From an uncultured Prevotella sp. (lineage in GTDB: Bacteria; Bacteroidota; Bacteroidia; Bacteroidales; Bacteroidaceae), in assembly GCA_905234355.1 (NCBI GenBank), contig CAJOHP010000020.1:1-16946 (forward strand): a stretch of 16,946 nucleotides of DNA, given 5' to 3'. Shown piece by piece: positions 5,920 to 15,128 of the stretch. The position numbers and the translations under genes were made by a program. Within the stretch, counting starts at the first letter, position 1. Each line of letters opens with the position of its first letter. The notes under the pieces were generated by a model. It ran no database searches, was not told the origin of the DNA, and was given only the letters and a program-made list of their open reading frames with translations.

Positions 5920-8104
5920 CTTTCACAGTGATTGTAGCGTGTCCGCCCTGTCTGAGCCGACCGAAGAGCATCTCGCGCATGAGCAGGGGCTTGAGTTGCT
6001 GCGCGATGACACGGTCCATCTCCCTGGCGCCATACTCTGGTGTGAAGCCAGCACGCAGCAGATGGTCGTTGGCCTCGGTGCTAAGGCTCATCGTCACCTG
6101 CCGGGCACTGAGCTTCGTCTCGAGCTCGGCCAGTTTTTTCTTCAGGATGAGGGCAGCCATGGTCTTGTCCATGTCGCGGAAGACGACGGCACCGGAGAGG
6201 CGGTTGAGAAATTCCGGCCTGAAGGTGCGCTTCACCTGTCGCATCATCGCGTCTCCCCTACCCATGGTGCTGGCAAATCCCACGCTGGCTTGCGAGGCAA
6301 ACTGTGCCCCAGCATTGGATGTCATGATGAGCACCACGTTGCGGAAGTCGGCCTTGCGCCCTTTGTTGTCGGTGAGGCGGGCGTAGTCCATAACCTGCAG
6401 CAGGATATTGTAGATGTCCTGATGGGCCTTCTCTATCTCGTCGAGCAGCAGCACGCAGTTGGGCGACTTGCGTATGGCGTCGGTCAGCAGTCCGCCGTCC
6501 TCATAGCCCACATATCCTGCAGGCGAGCCTATGAGTTTGGCCACCGCATGTTTCTCGGTGTACTCGCTCATGTCGAAGCGTAGGAGGGCTATGCCCATCT
6601 GCTGTGCCAGCACACGTGCCACCTCAGTCTTGCCCACGCCTGTCGGTCCTACGAAGAGCAGGGAAGCGAGCGGCTTGTCGTCGTCGAGCAGTCCTGCCCT
6701 CGACATCTGCACGGCCTGCACCACCTGCCTGATGGCTTCGTCCTGTCCGTAGATGAGTGCCCGCATGCGGTCGGCGAGTGTCTCCAGCTGCTCGTAGTCG
6801 CTGTCCTTAGCCATGGCCAGGGCGTCGACCTTGCATGTCTTGGCCAGCACATCGGCTATCTGCTCCTTGCCGATGACGCCCTGCTGCTGTGCAGCCTCAG
6901 AAGCAGCCCCCGCTTCGTCGATGAGGTCGATGGCTTTGTCGGGCAGACAACGGTTGCTCACATACTTGGCACTGGCCTCTACGGCAAAGTCGATGGCATC
7001 GGCTTCGTAGGTCACCTGGTGGAACGCCTCATAGCGTGGCTGCAGCTGCCTGAGTATGTGCTTTGCCTGGTCGATGGTAGGCTCGCCTATGTCTATCTGC
7101 TGGAAGCGCCGCAGCAGTCCCTTGGACCGTGAGAAGTAGCGGTTGTACTCCTCATAGGTGGTCGAGCCGATGAAACGTATGGTGCCTGCCTCCAGGTAAG
7201 GCTTGAGCATGTTGGAGGCATCCATGGCTCCGTCGCTCGTGGCACCGGCTCCCACGAGGGTGTGTATCTCGTCTATGTAGACGATGTTGTTGTTGCCCTC
7301 GGCCTGCACGCCGTCCATCACTTGCTTGATGCGGTTTTCGAAGTCGCCCCTGTATTGTGTTCCGGCCAGCAGCGTGCCCATGTCTACCTGATAGATGCGG
7401 CTGCCCTTGAGTCTTTCCGGCACGCGGTCTTCTGCTATGCGCTGTGCCAGTCCCCAGATGAGTGCGGTTTTCCCCACCCCCGGTTCTCCCACGTGCAGCG
7501 GGTTGTTCTTGTCGCGCCGGCAGAGCACTTGTATGGTGCGTAGCAGCTCGTCGTCCCTGCCTATGAGGGGGTTCTGCTCCTGGTAGTGCTCGTTCATGCA
7601 GGTGACGAGCCGTTTCCAGGCAGCCTGGTCTGGCTCTTCATCATCGCAGCCCTCGAGTTCGTCTTCAAAGTTGCAAAAGTCGATGAGATGACTCATAAAG
7701 TTGGCTTCCTCCCCGTAGAGCGAGTCCTTCAGCAGATAGGTGGCCCAGGAGTCGTCCAGCGAGAGGAGGGCGCGGGTCAGGTGGGGAATGTCCAAGGCAT
7801 CGGCATTGCTTGAGGCCACCTGTGCTACAGCCATCTCTATCAGCTTAGCCATCTGCACCGATGTGTCGGGCACGTATTCCGTTGCCTCGGGCAGCGACTC
7901 CACGGTCACGAGGTAGGCCTTGACACGGTCCTGCAACTGGAAGGGACTGTAGAAAATGTTGAGCGCACGATTGAAGTTGAGCTCTTCGGTGAGCACATAG
8001 AGCAGATGTTCGGGCATGACATACTCATGTCTGAAATCCCGACAGCACTCGTATGCCTTATTCAGCGCATGCGAGGCCCTTAGCGTTTGTTTTATCTGTG
8101 TCAT
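5897..8104 (-). CDS. clpA: ClpA, ATP-dependent unfoldase of the ClpAP protease
   Basis: The 735-residue class I AAA+ Clp ATPase unfolds substrates and feeds them to ClpP. Domain order: Clp N-domain repeats (about 1-145), a linker with an acidic patch (147-158), D1 with Walker A GEPGVGKT (206-213) and Walker B IVYIDE (274-279), and D2 with Walker A GPTGVGKT (486-493) and Walker B VLLLDE (551-556). A VGF tripeptide at 608-610 is placed like the IGL/IGF loop that docks on ClpP. The long ClpB-type coiled-coil M-domain is absent, and so is the UVR region of ClpC, so ClpA is the best name. The adjacent clpS supports it. The clpS stop is 31 bp upstream, and aat begins inside the clpA 3' end. No clpP is in the window, so the partner protease must be encoded elsewhere. 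Confidence 0.95.
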   Translation of the reverse strand: MTQIKQTLRASHALNKAYECCRDFRHEYVMPEHLLYVLTEELNFNRALNIFYSPFQLQDRVKAYLVTVESLPEATEYVPDTSVQMAKLIEMAVAQVASSNADALDIPHLTRALLSLDDSWATYLLKDSLYGEEANFMSHLIDFCNFEDELEGCDDEEPDQAAWKRLVTCMNEHYQEQNPLIGRDDELLRTIQVLCRRDKNNPLHVGEPGVGKTALIWGLAQRIAEDRVPERLKGSRIYQVDMGTLLAGTQYRGDFENRIKQVMDGVQAEGNNNIVYIDEIHTLVGAGATSDGAMDASNMLKPYLEAGTIRFIGSTTYEEYNRYFSRSKGLLRRFQQIDIGEPTIDQAKHILRQLQPRYEAFHQVTYEADAIDFAVEASAKYVSNRCLPDKAIDLIDEAGAASEAAQQQGVIGKEQIADVLAKTCKVDALAMAKDSDYEQLETLADRMRALIYGQDEAIRQVVQAVQMSRAGLLDDDKPLASLLFVGPTGVGKTEVARVLAQQMGIALLRFDMSEYTEKHAVAKLIGSPAGYVGYEDGGLLTDAIRKSPNCVLLLDEIEKAHQDIYNILLQVMDYARLTDNKGRKADFRNVVLIMTSNAGAQFASQASVGFASTMGRGDAMMRQVKRTFRPEFLNRLSGAVVFRDMDKTMAALILKKKLAELETKLSARQVTMSLSTEANDHLLRAGFTPEYGAREMDRVIAQQLKPLLMREMLFGRLRQGGHATITVKDGSLAIG

Positions 8105-8135
8105 CGCTTCCTCTCAGTTTTTGTCGGATTCCACG

Positions 8136-8444
8136 CTACGCCACTTCCGGCTCTACGGTCAGTCGCAGCGGGAAGCCCTGTTCGCGGGCCATGTCGGTGG
8201 CTCTTTTTGCCTTGGTCTGGGCTATGTCGTAGCTGTAAATGCCCACGACCGCCTTGCCGGCGTGGTGCACTTGCAGCATGAGACTCTCTGCCCGTGCTTC
8301 GTCCATGAGAAACACCTGCACCAGTATCGTCACGACAAACTCCATGGTGGTGAAGTCGTCGTTGTGGATAATCACTTTATAGCGTCGCGGCTCTTTCAGG
8401 TCTGTGCGTTGCCGCTCTCTTAGCTGGGTTTGTTCTTTTGCCAT
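8136..8444 (-). CDS. clpS: ClpS, N-degron adaptor for ClpA
   Basis: The 102-residue protein has a short charged N-terminal tail (1-20) and then the ClpS core. The tail is the part known in the family to engage ClpA. The core contains HNDDFTTMEFVV (27-38), in which Asn28, Asp29 and Asp30 match the residues that hold the substrate's alpha-amino group, and VHHAGKAVVG (59-68), whose His60 matches the conserved pocket His of E. coli ClpS. The pocket binds N-terminal Leu, Phe, Tyr and Trp. Leu and Phe are the residues that Aat adds, and aat lies two genes downstream. Length is normal for the family. The upstream region contains nine heptamer repeats starting 18 bp before the start codon, so they would lie in the mRNA leader or next to a promoter. 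Confidence 0.95.
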   Translation of the reverse strand: MAKEQTQLRERQRTDLKEPRRYKVIIHNDDFTTMEFVVTILVQVFLMDEARAESLMLQVHHAGKAVVGIYSYDIAQTKAKRATDMAREQGFPLRLTVEPEVA

Positions 8445-8461
8445 AGTGTTGTTCTATTTAA

Positions 8462-8524
8462 ATGAGAAATGAGAAATGAGAAATGAGAAATGAGAGATGA
8501 GAGATGAGAGATGAGAGATGAGAG
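8462..8524 (+). repeat. Heptamer tandem array, nine copies (ATGAGAA x4, ATGAGAG x5)
   Basis: Perfect 7-bp periodicity from 8462 to 8524: four ATGAGAA units then five ATGAGAG units, with no interruption. It lies directly upstream of clpS (which reads leftward), beginning 18 bp from its ATG. The unit contains ATG and TGA in overlapping frames. Copy number in such an array is prone to change by slippage, which would alter the clpS leader length. It is partly complementary to the array at 8595-8644. Confidence 0.95.
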
Positions 8525-8594
8525 ATATGATTAGACTGCTATACAGCAAGACCGCGAACGATAGAGCGCACTACCCGTAACATGGCAATCACAT

Positions 8595-8644
8595 TTCTCA
8601 TCTCTCATCTCTCATTTTTTCATTTCTCATCTGTCCTCTCTCAT
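8595..8644 (-). repeat. Second heptamer array in opposite orientation, overlapping the folK-like stop
   Basis: On the - strand, reading from 8644 down, the units are ATGAGAG, AGGACAG, ATGAGAA, an 8-bp ATGAAAAA, ATGAGAG, ATGAGAG, ATGAGAA. It is the same heptamer as at 8462-8524 but degenerate and inverted, with a 70-bp spacer between the arrays. The first three units encode the last residues (MREDR) and the TGA stop of the folK-like gene. Confidence 0.9.
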
Positions 8645-9010
8645 CGTGACATAGGGCAGCAGTTGTCGGATGTAAGGTCGCTGCCAGTCTTTCTCATGGT
8701 ATCGCTCGCTGTCGTATCGCATCAGGTCGAGGTCAATGCGCACCACCTGTTGCTGCCGGTCGAGTTCTGTGCGGTGCATGGCCAGCTCGATGTCTTTGAG
8801 CCGGCAGACCAGTTCCGTGGCCGTCAGGTCGGTGAGTGCCTCGGCCAGCTGGTTGAGATACATGGATGATGTGCTGTGGCCTATCGGCTCGGTCCATAGT
8901 GCCGGTGTGTATCTTGCAGCGACCAGCAGACGGCTGAGGCGGCGGCGCGCCTCGGCCATGTTGTCCAGCTGCTCGTGGTTGGATGCCAGTGCGATGATGA
9001 CCTTATGCAT
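8627..9010 (-). CDS. folK: FolK-like (HPPK) pterin pyrophosphokinase, short form
   Basis: The 127-residue protein resembles 6-hydroxymethyl-7,8-dihydropterin pyrophosphokinase, the folate-pathway enzyme that transfers pyrophosphate from ATP. Supporting patterns are an N-terminal ALASNHEQLDNM (7-18), TEPIGHSTSSMYLNQ (40-54), a helix ELVCRLKDIE (66-75), and RIDLDLMRYD (91-100), in which Asp93 and Asp95 match the two metal-binding aspartates of HPPK (LDLD motif). It is about 30 residues shorter than the 159-residue E. coli enzyme. It lacks the usual R-W-G-P-R-x-L lead-in to the LDLD motif and much of the C-terminal part. It may be a divergent or reduced homologue, and activity is uncertain. The C-terminal MREDR and stop codon are made from heptamer repeat units. 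It lies 32 bp downstream of maeB on the same strand, so it is probably co-transcribed with it. Confidence 0.65.
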   Translation of the reverse strand: MHKVIIALASNHEQLDNMAEARRRLSRLLVAARYTPALWTEPIGHSTSSMYLNQLAEALTDLTATELVCRLKDIELAMHRTELDRQQQVVRIDLDLMRYDSERYHEKDWQRPYIRQLLPYVTMREDR

Positions 9011-9042
9011 ATACCTTTTCCCCGCTCGCTTGCATGAGCTGC

Positions 9043-11343
<2,301 letters not shown>

Positions 11344-11446
11344 AAGTATGCTATATATTTAAATAATGTACGTGACTTCCCTGCTCTTCCTCCGAGACTC
11401 CAATCGGCCAGACTCCTGAGAATTGAGCTATGTCGCTTTCGGGCTG

Positions 11447-11454
11447 CAAAATTA
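11447..11454 (-). promoter_or_regulatory. -7 box of the maeB promoter
   Basis: Read on the - strand, TAATTTTG is a perfect TAnnTTTG box. It lies in the left arm of an inverted repeat: GGCTGCAAAATTAC (11442-11455) against GTAACTTTGCAGCC (11496-11509), 13 of 14 bases complementary. The predicted leader to the maeB ATG is about 100 nt. A clear TTTG -33 box is not visible. Confidence 0.65.
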
Positions 11455-11463
11455 CAAAAAAAA

Positions 11464-11477
11464 GAATGTAATCATTC
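11464..11477. promoter_or_regulatory. Candidate TetR operator between divergent promoters
   Basis: GAATGTAATCATTC has 5-bp palindromic arms (GAATG/CATTC) around a 4-bp centre. It lies between the two divergent -7 boxes, where both -33 regions would be. A regulator bound there could block both promoters. This is inferred from position and symmetry. TetR-family genes are commonly autoregulated through short palindromes in the divergent intergenic region. Confidence 0.4.
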
Positions 11478-11496
11478 GCCTTTTTAATCTTTTTAG

Positions 11497-11504
11497 TAAC
11501 TTTG
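11497..11504 (+). promoter_or_regulatory. -7 box of the tetR-SGNH-MBOAT promoter
   Basis: TAACTTTG is a perfect TAnnTTTG match, 19 bp upstream of the tetR ATG, which predicts a leader of under 20 nt. It is the right arm of the inverted repeat that also contains the maeB -7 box. The -33 position is weak, which would suit a regulated promoter. Confidence 0.65.
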
Positions 11505-11523
11505 CAGCCTGAAATACATAGAT

Positions 11524-12162
11524 ATGCAAGAAATAAAGACAACCAGCATCTACAAGCAGTCCCTGCGCGAACGCATCGTGGTCACCGCGATGACGCTTTT
11601 TGCCCGTTCGGGCATCAGGGCTGTAAAGATGGACGACATAGCCCAGCAGCTGGGCATCTCCAAGCGCACGCTCTACGAGGTCTACGAGAACAAGGAGGTG
11701 CTGCTCTTCGAGGGTCTGCGCCGCTACAAGGAGCAGCAGCGGGCCGACTTCGAGCAGATGCTCTCCGGCGGTCACAGCGTCATGGACATCATCATGGCGT
11801 TCTACAGGCGCAAGGTAGAGGAGCTGCGCATGACCAGCCCGCTCTTCTTCTCCGACATCGAGCGCTATCCACGCATCGTGGAGTATCTTGAGGCCGACAA
11901 GGACCGCGTGCTCGCCAGGCTCACCTCATTTCTCGAAAGGGGAGCGGCCGAGGGCTACTTCCGCAGTGACCTCGACTTCGCCTTCGTGGCCTATCTCACC
12001 ACCGTCATACCCCAGCACGTGGTCAACGCCTACCTGGAGAACTACTGTGCCGAAGACATCATGCACAACCTCATCCTCGTGACCATCAGAGGCATCTGCA
12101 CACAGCGCGGCATCGACGTGCTCGACGAGTTTATGAATACCCAGCACACACCGGCCACATGA
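11524..12162 (+). CDS. TetR/AcrR-family transcriptional regulator
   Basis: The 212-residue protein has the TetR N-terminal DNA-binding domain: RERIVVTAMTLFARSGIRAV (15-34), then the helix-turn-helix MDDIAQQLGISKRTLYEVYE (36-55), followed by NKEVLLFEGL. The C-terminal ligand-binding part (about 75-205) is alpha-helical and not like any named subfamily I can identify, so the ligand is unknown. It is transcribed divergently from maeB and overlaps the next gene by 4 bp (ATGA at 12159-12162), so it is translationally coupled to the SGNH and MBOAT genes. The probable targets are its own operon and possibly maeB, through the palindrome at 11464-11477. Confidence 0.92.
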   Translation: MQEIKTTSIYKQSLRERIVVTAMTLFARSGIRAVKMDDIAQQLGISKRTLYEVYENKEVLLFEGLRRYKEQQRADFEQMLSGGHSVMDIIMAFYRRKVEELRMTSPLFFSDIERYPRIVEYLEADKDRVLARLTSFLERGAAEGYFRSDLDFAFVAYLTTVIPQHVVNAYLENYCAEDIMHNLILVTIRGICTQRGIDVLDEFMNTQHTPAT

Positions 12163-13613
12163 ACCAGATATCGCGCACATTTGTTCTCACTGGCCTCGTG
12201 GTCATCATCCTCCTGGCCCTGCACCTGCTCCCGCCCCTGTCGATAGGCGACACCGAGCTGCGCCATGTCAACGTGCTGAGCGACATCCTGCCCGAGGTCT
12301 ATCAGGAGCGCGACGGCATCGACGTGATACCCACGCCCCAGCCTCCTCCCCCACCCTCTGTCGTGGCTGAGACGACGTCGCACGGCGTCGGCACCGCCCA
12401 TTCTCCGGGCGACAGCACAGCGACACCCGCCGGCGCCAGCGCTCTCCCCGCCGACACGGCTGCCGTCACGGCCCGCCGCGACGGCGTCACCCTCGTGGCC
12501 GACTACTCACAGGGTGCCGCCGGCGGCATGGCACACTTCTACCACCAGCTGCGCACCGCTGCCGGTAGCCGCCCTGTGCGCATAGCCTACTACGGCGACT
12601 CCTTCATCGAGGGCGATATCCTCACCTGCGACCTGCGAGAGCTGCTGCAGACACGATTCGGGGGCAACGGCGTGGGATGGGTCGACATGACCGACAAGCT
12701 GGGCGCCTTCCGCCAGACCGTCAGCCGCACGGCTAAGGGCATCAAGGACTATGAAGTGGTGAAGAAGCCCTTCAACCCCACCCTGCAGAGCATGGCCCAG
12801 CGCTATTTCACCGCCGACGAAGGCGCCCGCGTGCAGGTCAAGGGAAGCAAGGCTCGCAAGCACCTCATGCAGTGGCAGACCAGCACCCTGTTTTTCCGCA
12901 CAGCAGGAGGGTTCGACGTGACCACCATGCTCAACGGCGACAGCGTCGTCAGCCGCCACGCCGAGGCTGCACCACACGTGCAAGGCATCACCCTGACCTG
13001 CGACACGACACGACGCCTGGCCTACACCTTCAGCGCCATCGCGCCTGCTACCTATCTCTATGGCATGGCGCTCGAGTCACGACACGGCGTCATACTCGAC
13101 AACCTCAGCATGCGCGGATCGGCAGGCTTCACCATTGCGCAGATACCCCAGGCCACGCTGAACGACTTCGCCCGACTGCGTCCCTACGACCTCATCGTGC
13201 TGCACTTCGGGCTCAACGTGGCCAGCGACAAGAGCCATGCCGCCAACTATCAGAACTACATCAAGCGCATGCAGCAGGCCATCGAGCACCTCCGCACGGC
13301 ATACCCCCAGGCATCCATCCTCGTGGTGAGCATGCCAGACCGCGACCAGCGCACTGCTGCCGGCATACGCACCATGAAGGGGGTCGAGGCCCTCGTGGCC
13401 TATCAGCAGATACTCGCCTCCAACTGCCAAGTGGCCTACTTCAACCTCTTCGAGGCCATGGGCGGACGGGAGAGCATGAAAGCACTCGTCGACCGAGGAC
13501 TGGCCAACAAGGACTACACCCACCTGAGCTTCGGCGGCGGACGCAAGATAGCCCACTACATCTACGACGCACTCATCGCCGGCTACAACGACTACAGCCA
13601 CACCACACACTGA
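12159..13613 (+). CDS. Membrane-anchored SGNH/GDSL-type hydrolase or O-acetyltransferase-like protein
   Basis: The 484-residue protein has a single N-terminal hydrophobic segment (about residues 8-27) with no obvious cleavage motif. Then comes a linker rich in Pro, Ser, Thr and Ala (about 56-105, including six Pro in a row of seven at 60-66), and then a periplasmic-type SGNH domain. Visible catalytic blocks are YYGDSFIEGD (144-153, nucleophile Ser148), Gly320 in a MRGSAG context, HFGLN (349-353, Asn353) and DYTHLSFGG (452-460, Asp452 and His455 of the DxxH block). The region between 155 and 310 is a large insertion between blocks I and II. In paired systems, SGNH proteins adjacent to MBOAT genes take part in O-acetylating or de-acetylating envelope glycans (AlgI/AlgJ and PatA/PatB types). 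That role is inferred here from the MBOAT gene 7 bp downstream. It overlaps tetR by 4 bp. Confidence 0.85.
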   Translation: MNQISRTFVLTGLVVIILLALHLLPPLSIGDTELRHVNVLSDILPEVYQERDGIDVIPTPQPPPPPSVVAETTSHGVGTAHSPGDSTATPAGASALPADTAAVTARRDGVTLVADYSQGAAGGMAHFYHQLRTAAGSRPVRIAYYGDSFIEGDILTCDLRELLQTRFGGNGVGWVDMTDKLGAFRQTVSRTAKGIKDYEVVKKPFNPTLQSMAQRYFTADEGARVQVKGSKARKHLMQWQTSTLFFRTAGGFDVTTMLNGDSVVSRHAEAAPHVQGITLTCDTTRRLAYTFSAIAPATYLYGMALESRHGVILDNLSMRGSAGFTIAQIPQATLNDFARLRPYDLIVLHFGLNVASDKSHAANYQNYIKRMQQAIEHLRTAYPQASILVVSMPDRDQRTAAGIRTMKGVEALVAYQQILASNCQVAYFNLFEAMGGRESMKALVDRGLANKDYTHLSFGGGRKIAHYIYDALIAGYNDYSHTTH

Positions 13614-13620
13614 ACCCACC

Positions 13621-15117
13621 ATGCTCGAACGAATCACACAGCAGCTCACCTATAATCCCGAGGAGCCCCTGCTCTTCTCCTCAGGACTATTCCTGTTTCT
13701 CTTCCTCGCCTTCAGCTTCGTCTACATGATGCTGCAGCACCAGCGCACGCTGCGGCTGCTCTTCGTCACCGCCTTCTCCTACTATTTCTACTACAAGTCC
13801 AGCGGCTTCTACTTCTTTCTGCTGGCCGTGGTCACACTGAGCGACTACGCCATCGCCATGGCCATCGCACGCCATCGTGCGCGACACGACGCCGACGGGG
13901 CCTCGCGCCTCTGCCCACGGCTGCTCGTGGCCCTGTCGCTCGCCATCGACCTCGGACTGCTCGGCTACTTCAAATACACCAACTTCTTCGGCGGACTGTG
14001 GGCACAGCTCATCGGCACCAACTTCCAGCCCTACGACATCTTCCTGCCCGTGGGCATCTCCTTCTTCACGTTCCAGAGCATGAGCTACGTCATCGACGTC
14101 TACCGCGGCACGCTCAAGCCCCTGTCCTCGCTGCTCGACTACGCCTTCTACGTGTCCTTCTTCCCACAGCTCGTCGCAGGACCCATCGTCAGGGCAAGCG
14201 ACTTCGCACCGCAGATACGCCAGCCACTGCACGTCACCCAGCAGATGTTTGCACAGGGCGTCTACCTCATCACCATCGGACTGCTGAAGAAGGCCGTCAT
14301 CAGCGACTACATCTCCCTCAACTTCGCCGACCGCATCTTCGACAATCCCTCGCTCTACAGCGGTCTGGAGAACCTGCTGGGCATCTACGCCTACACCCTG
14401 CAGATCTACTGCGACTTCTCCGGCTACAGCGACATGGCCATAGGCATCGCCCTGCTCCTGGGATTCCGCTTCCCCGTCAACTTCTGCGCGCCCTACCGCT
14501 CCGACAGCATCACCGACTTCTGGCGGCGATGGCACATCTCCCTCTCTTCCTGGATACGCGACTACATCTACATCTCCCTGGGAGGCAACCGCCGCGGGCG
14601 CGTGCGCACCTACGTCAACCTCATCGTCACCATGCTCCTGGGCGGGCTGTGGCACGGTGCCAGCCTCAACTTCGTGGCCTGGGGAGGCATGCACGGCCTA
14701 GCGCTCGCCGCCCACAAATGGCTGCGACTCCATCTCTTCCGCCACGACAAGCACTACAGCAGCCACGGGTGGCGCAAGGCTGGCGCCACACTGCTCACCT
14801 TCCACTTTGTGGCCTTCTGCTGGGTGTTCTTCCGCCACCACACCTTCGACGGCGCCATCGCCATGCTCCGACAGATAGCCACGAGCATGCACGCCGAGCT
14901 GCTGCCGCAGGTGCTCGACGGCTACCGCTACGTCTTCGCCTTCATCGCCGTGGGCTACGTCACACACTTCATCCCGCAGTCGTGGGAGAAAGCCATCGTC
15001 AGCACCGTAGCACGCGGAGGGGTGCTGGCAGGCGCCGTCATGATTGCCGCTGCCGCATGGATGGTCATACAGGTGAAGAGCTCCACCATACAGCCATTCA
15101 TCTATTTCCAGTTCTGA
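13621..15117 (+). CDS. MBOAT-family membrane O-acyltransferase (AlgI/PatA-like)
   Basis: This 498-residue polytopic membrane protein has about ten or more hydrophobic segments. It carries the MBOAT signature: GYFKYTNFF (115-123), LPVGISFFTFQSMSY (142-156), FFPQLVAGPIVR (180-191), YCDFSGYSDMAIGIALLLGF (263-282), FWRRWHISLSSW (300-311) and GGLWHGASLNFVAWGGMHG (341-359). His345 is the nearly invariant catalytic His. In AlgI and PatA these proteins pass acetyl groups from cytoplasmic acetyl-CoA across the membrane to a glycan, with an SGNH partner finishing the transfer. The gene follows the SGNH gene by 7 bp, so the two are almost certainly one unit. The acceptor (peptidoglycan, capsule or exopolysaccharide) cannot be read from the sequence, and no other polysaccharide genes are in the window. 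Confidence 0.93.
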   Translation: MLERITQQLTYNPEEPLLFSSGLFLFLFLAFSFVYMMLQHQRTLRLLFVTAFSYYFYYKSSGFYFFLLAVVTLSDYAIAMAIARHRARHDADGASRLCPRLLVALSLAIDLGLLGYFKYTNFFGGLWAQLIGTNFQPYDIFLPVGISFFTFQSMSYVIDVYRGTLKPLSSLLDYAFYVSFFPQLVAGPIVRASDFAPQIRQPLHVTQQMFAQGVYLITIGLLKKAVISDYISLNFADRIFDNPSLYSGLENLLGIYAYTLQIYCDFSGYSDMAIGIALLLGFRFPVNFCAPYRSDSITDFWRRWHISLSSWIRDYIYISLGGNRRGRVRTYVNLIVTMLLGGLWHGASLNFVAWGGMHGLALAAHKWLRLHLFRHDKHYSSHGWRKAGATLLTFHFVAFCWVFFRHHTFDGAIAMLRQIATSMHAELLPQVLDGYRYVFAFIAVGYVTHFIPQSWEKAIVSTVARGGVLAGAVMIAAAAWMVIQVKSSTIQPFIYFQF

Positions 15118-15128
15118 TGCAGGACGGC

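Noticed and set aside
8462..8644. CRISPR array
   Set aside because: The 7-bp units are contiguous without spacers, so this is a simple tandem repeat. No cas genes are present.
13687..14694. Long - strand open frame opposite the MBOAT gene
   Set aside because: It is an antisense shadow of a GC-rich gene. The translation is repetitive in Val, Glu, Gly and Ala with no family pattern, while the + strand shows clear MBOAT motifs.
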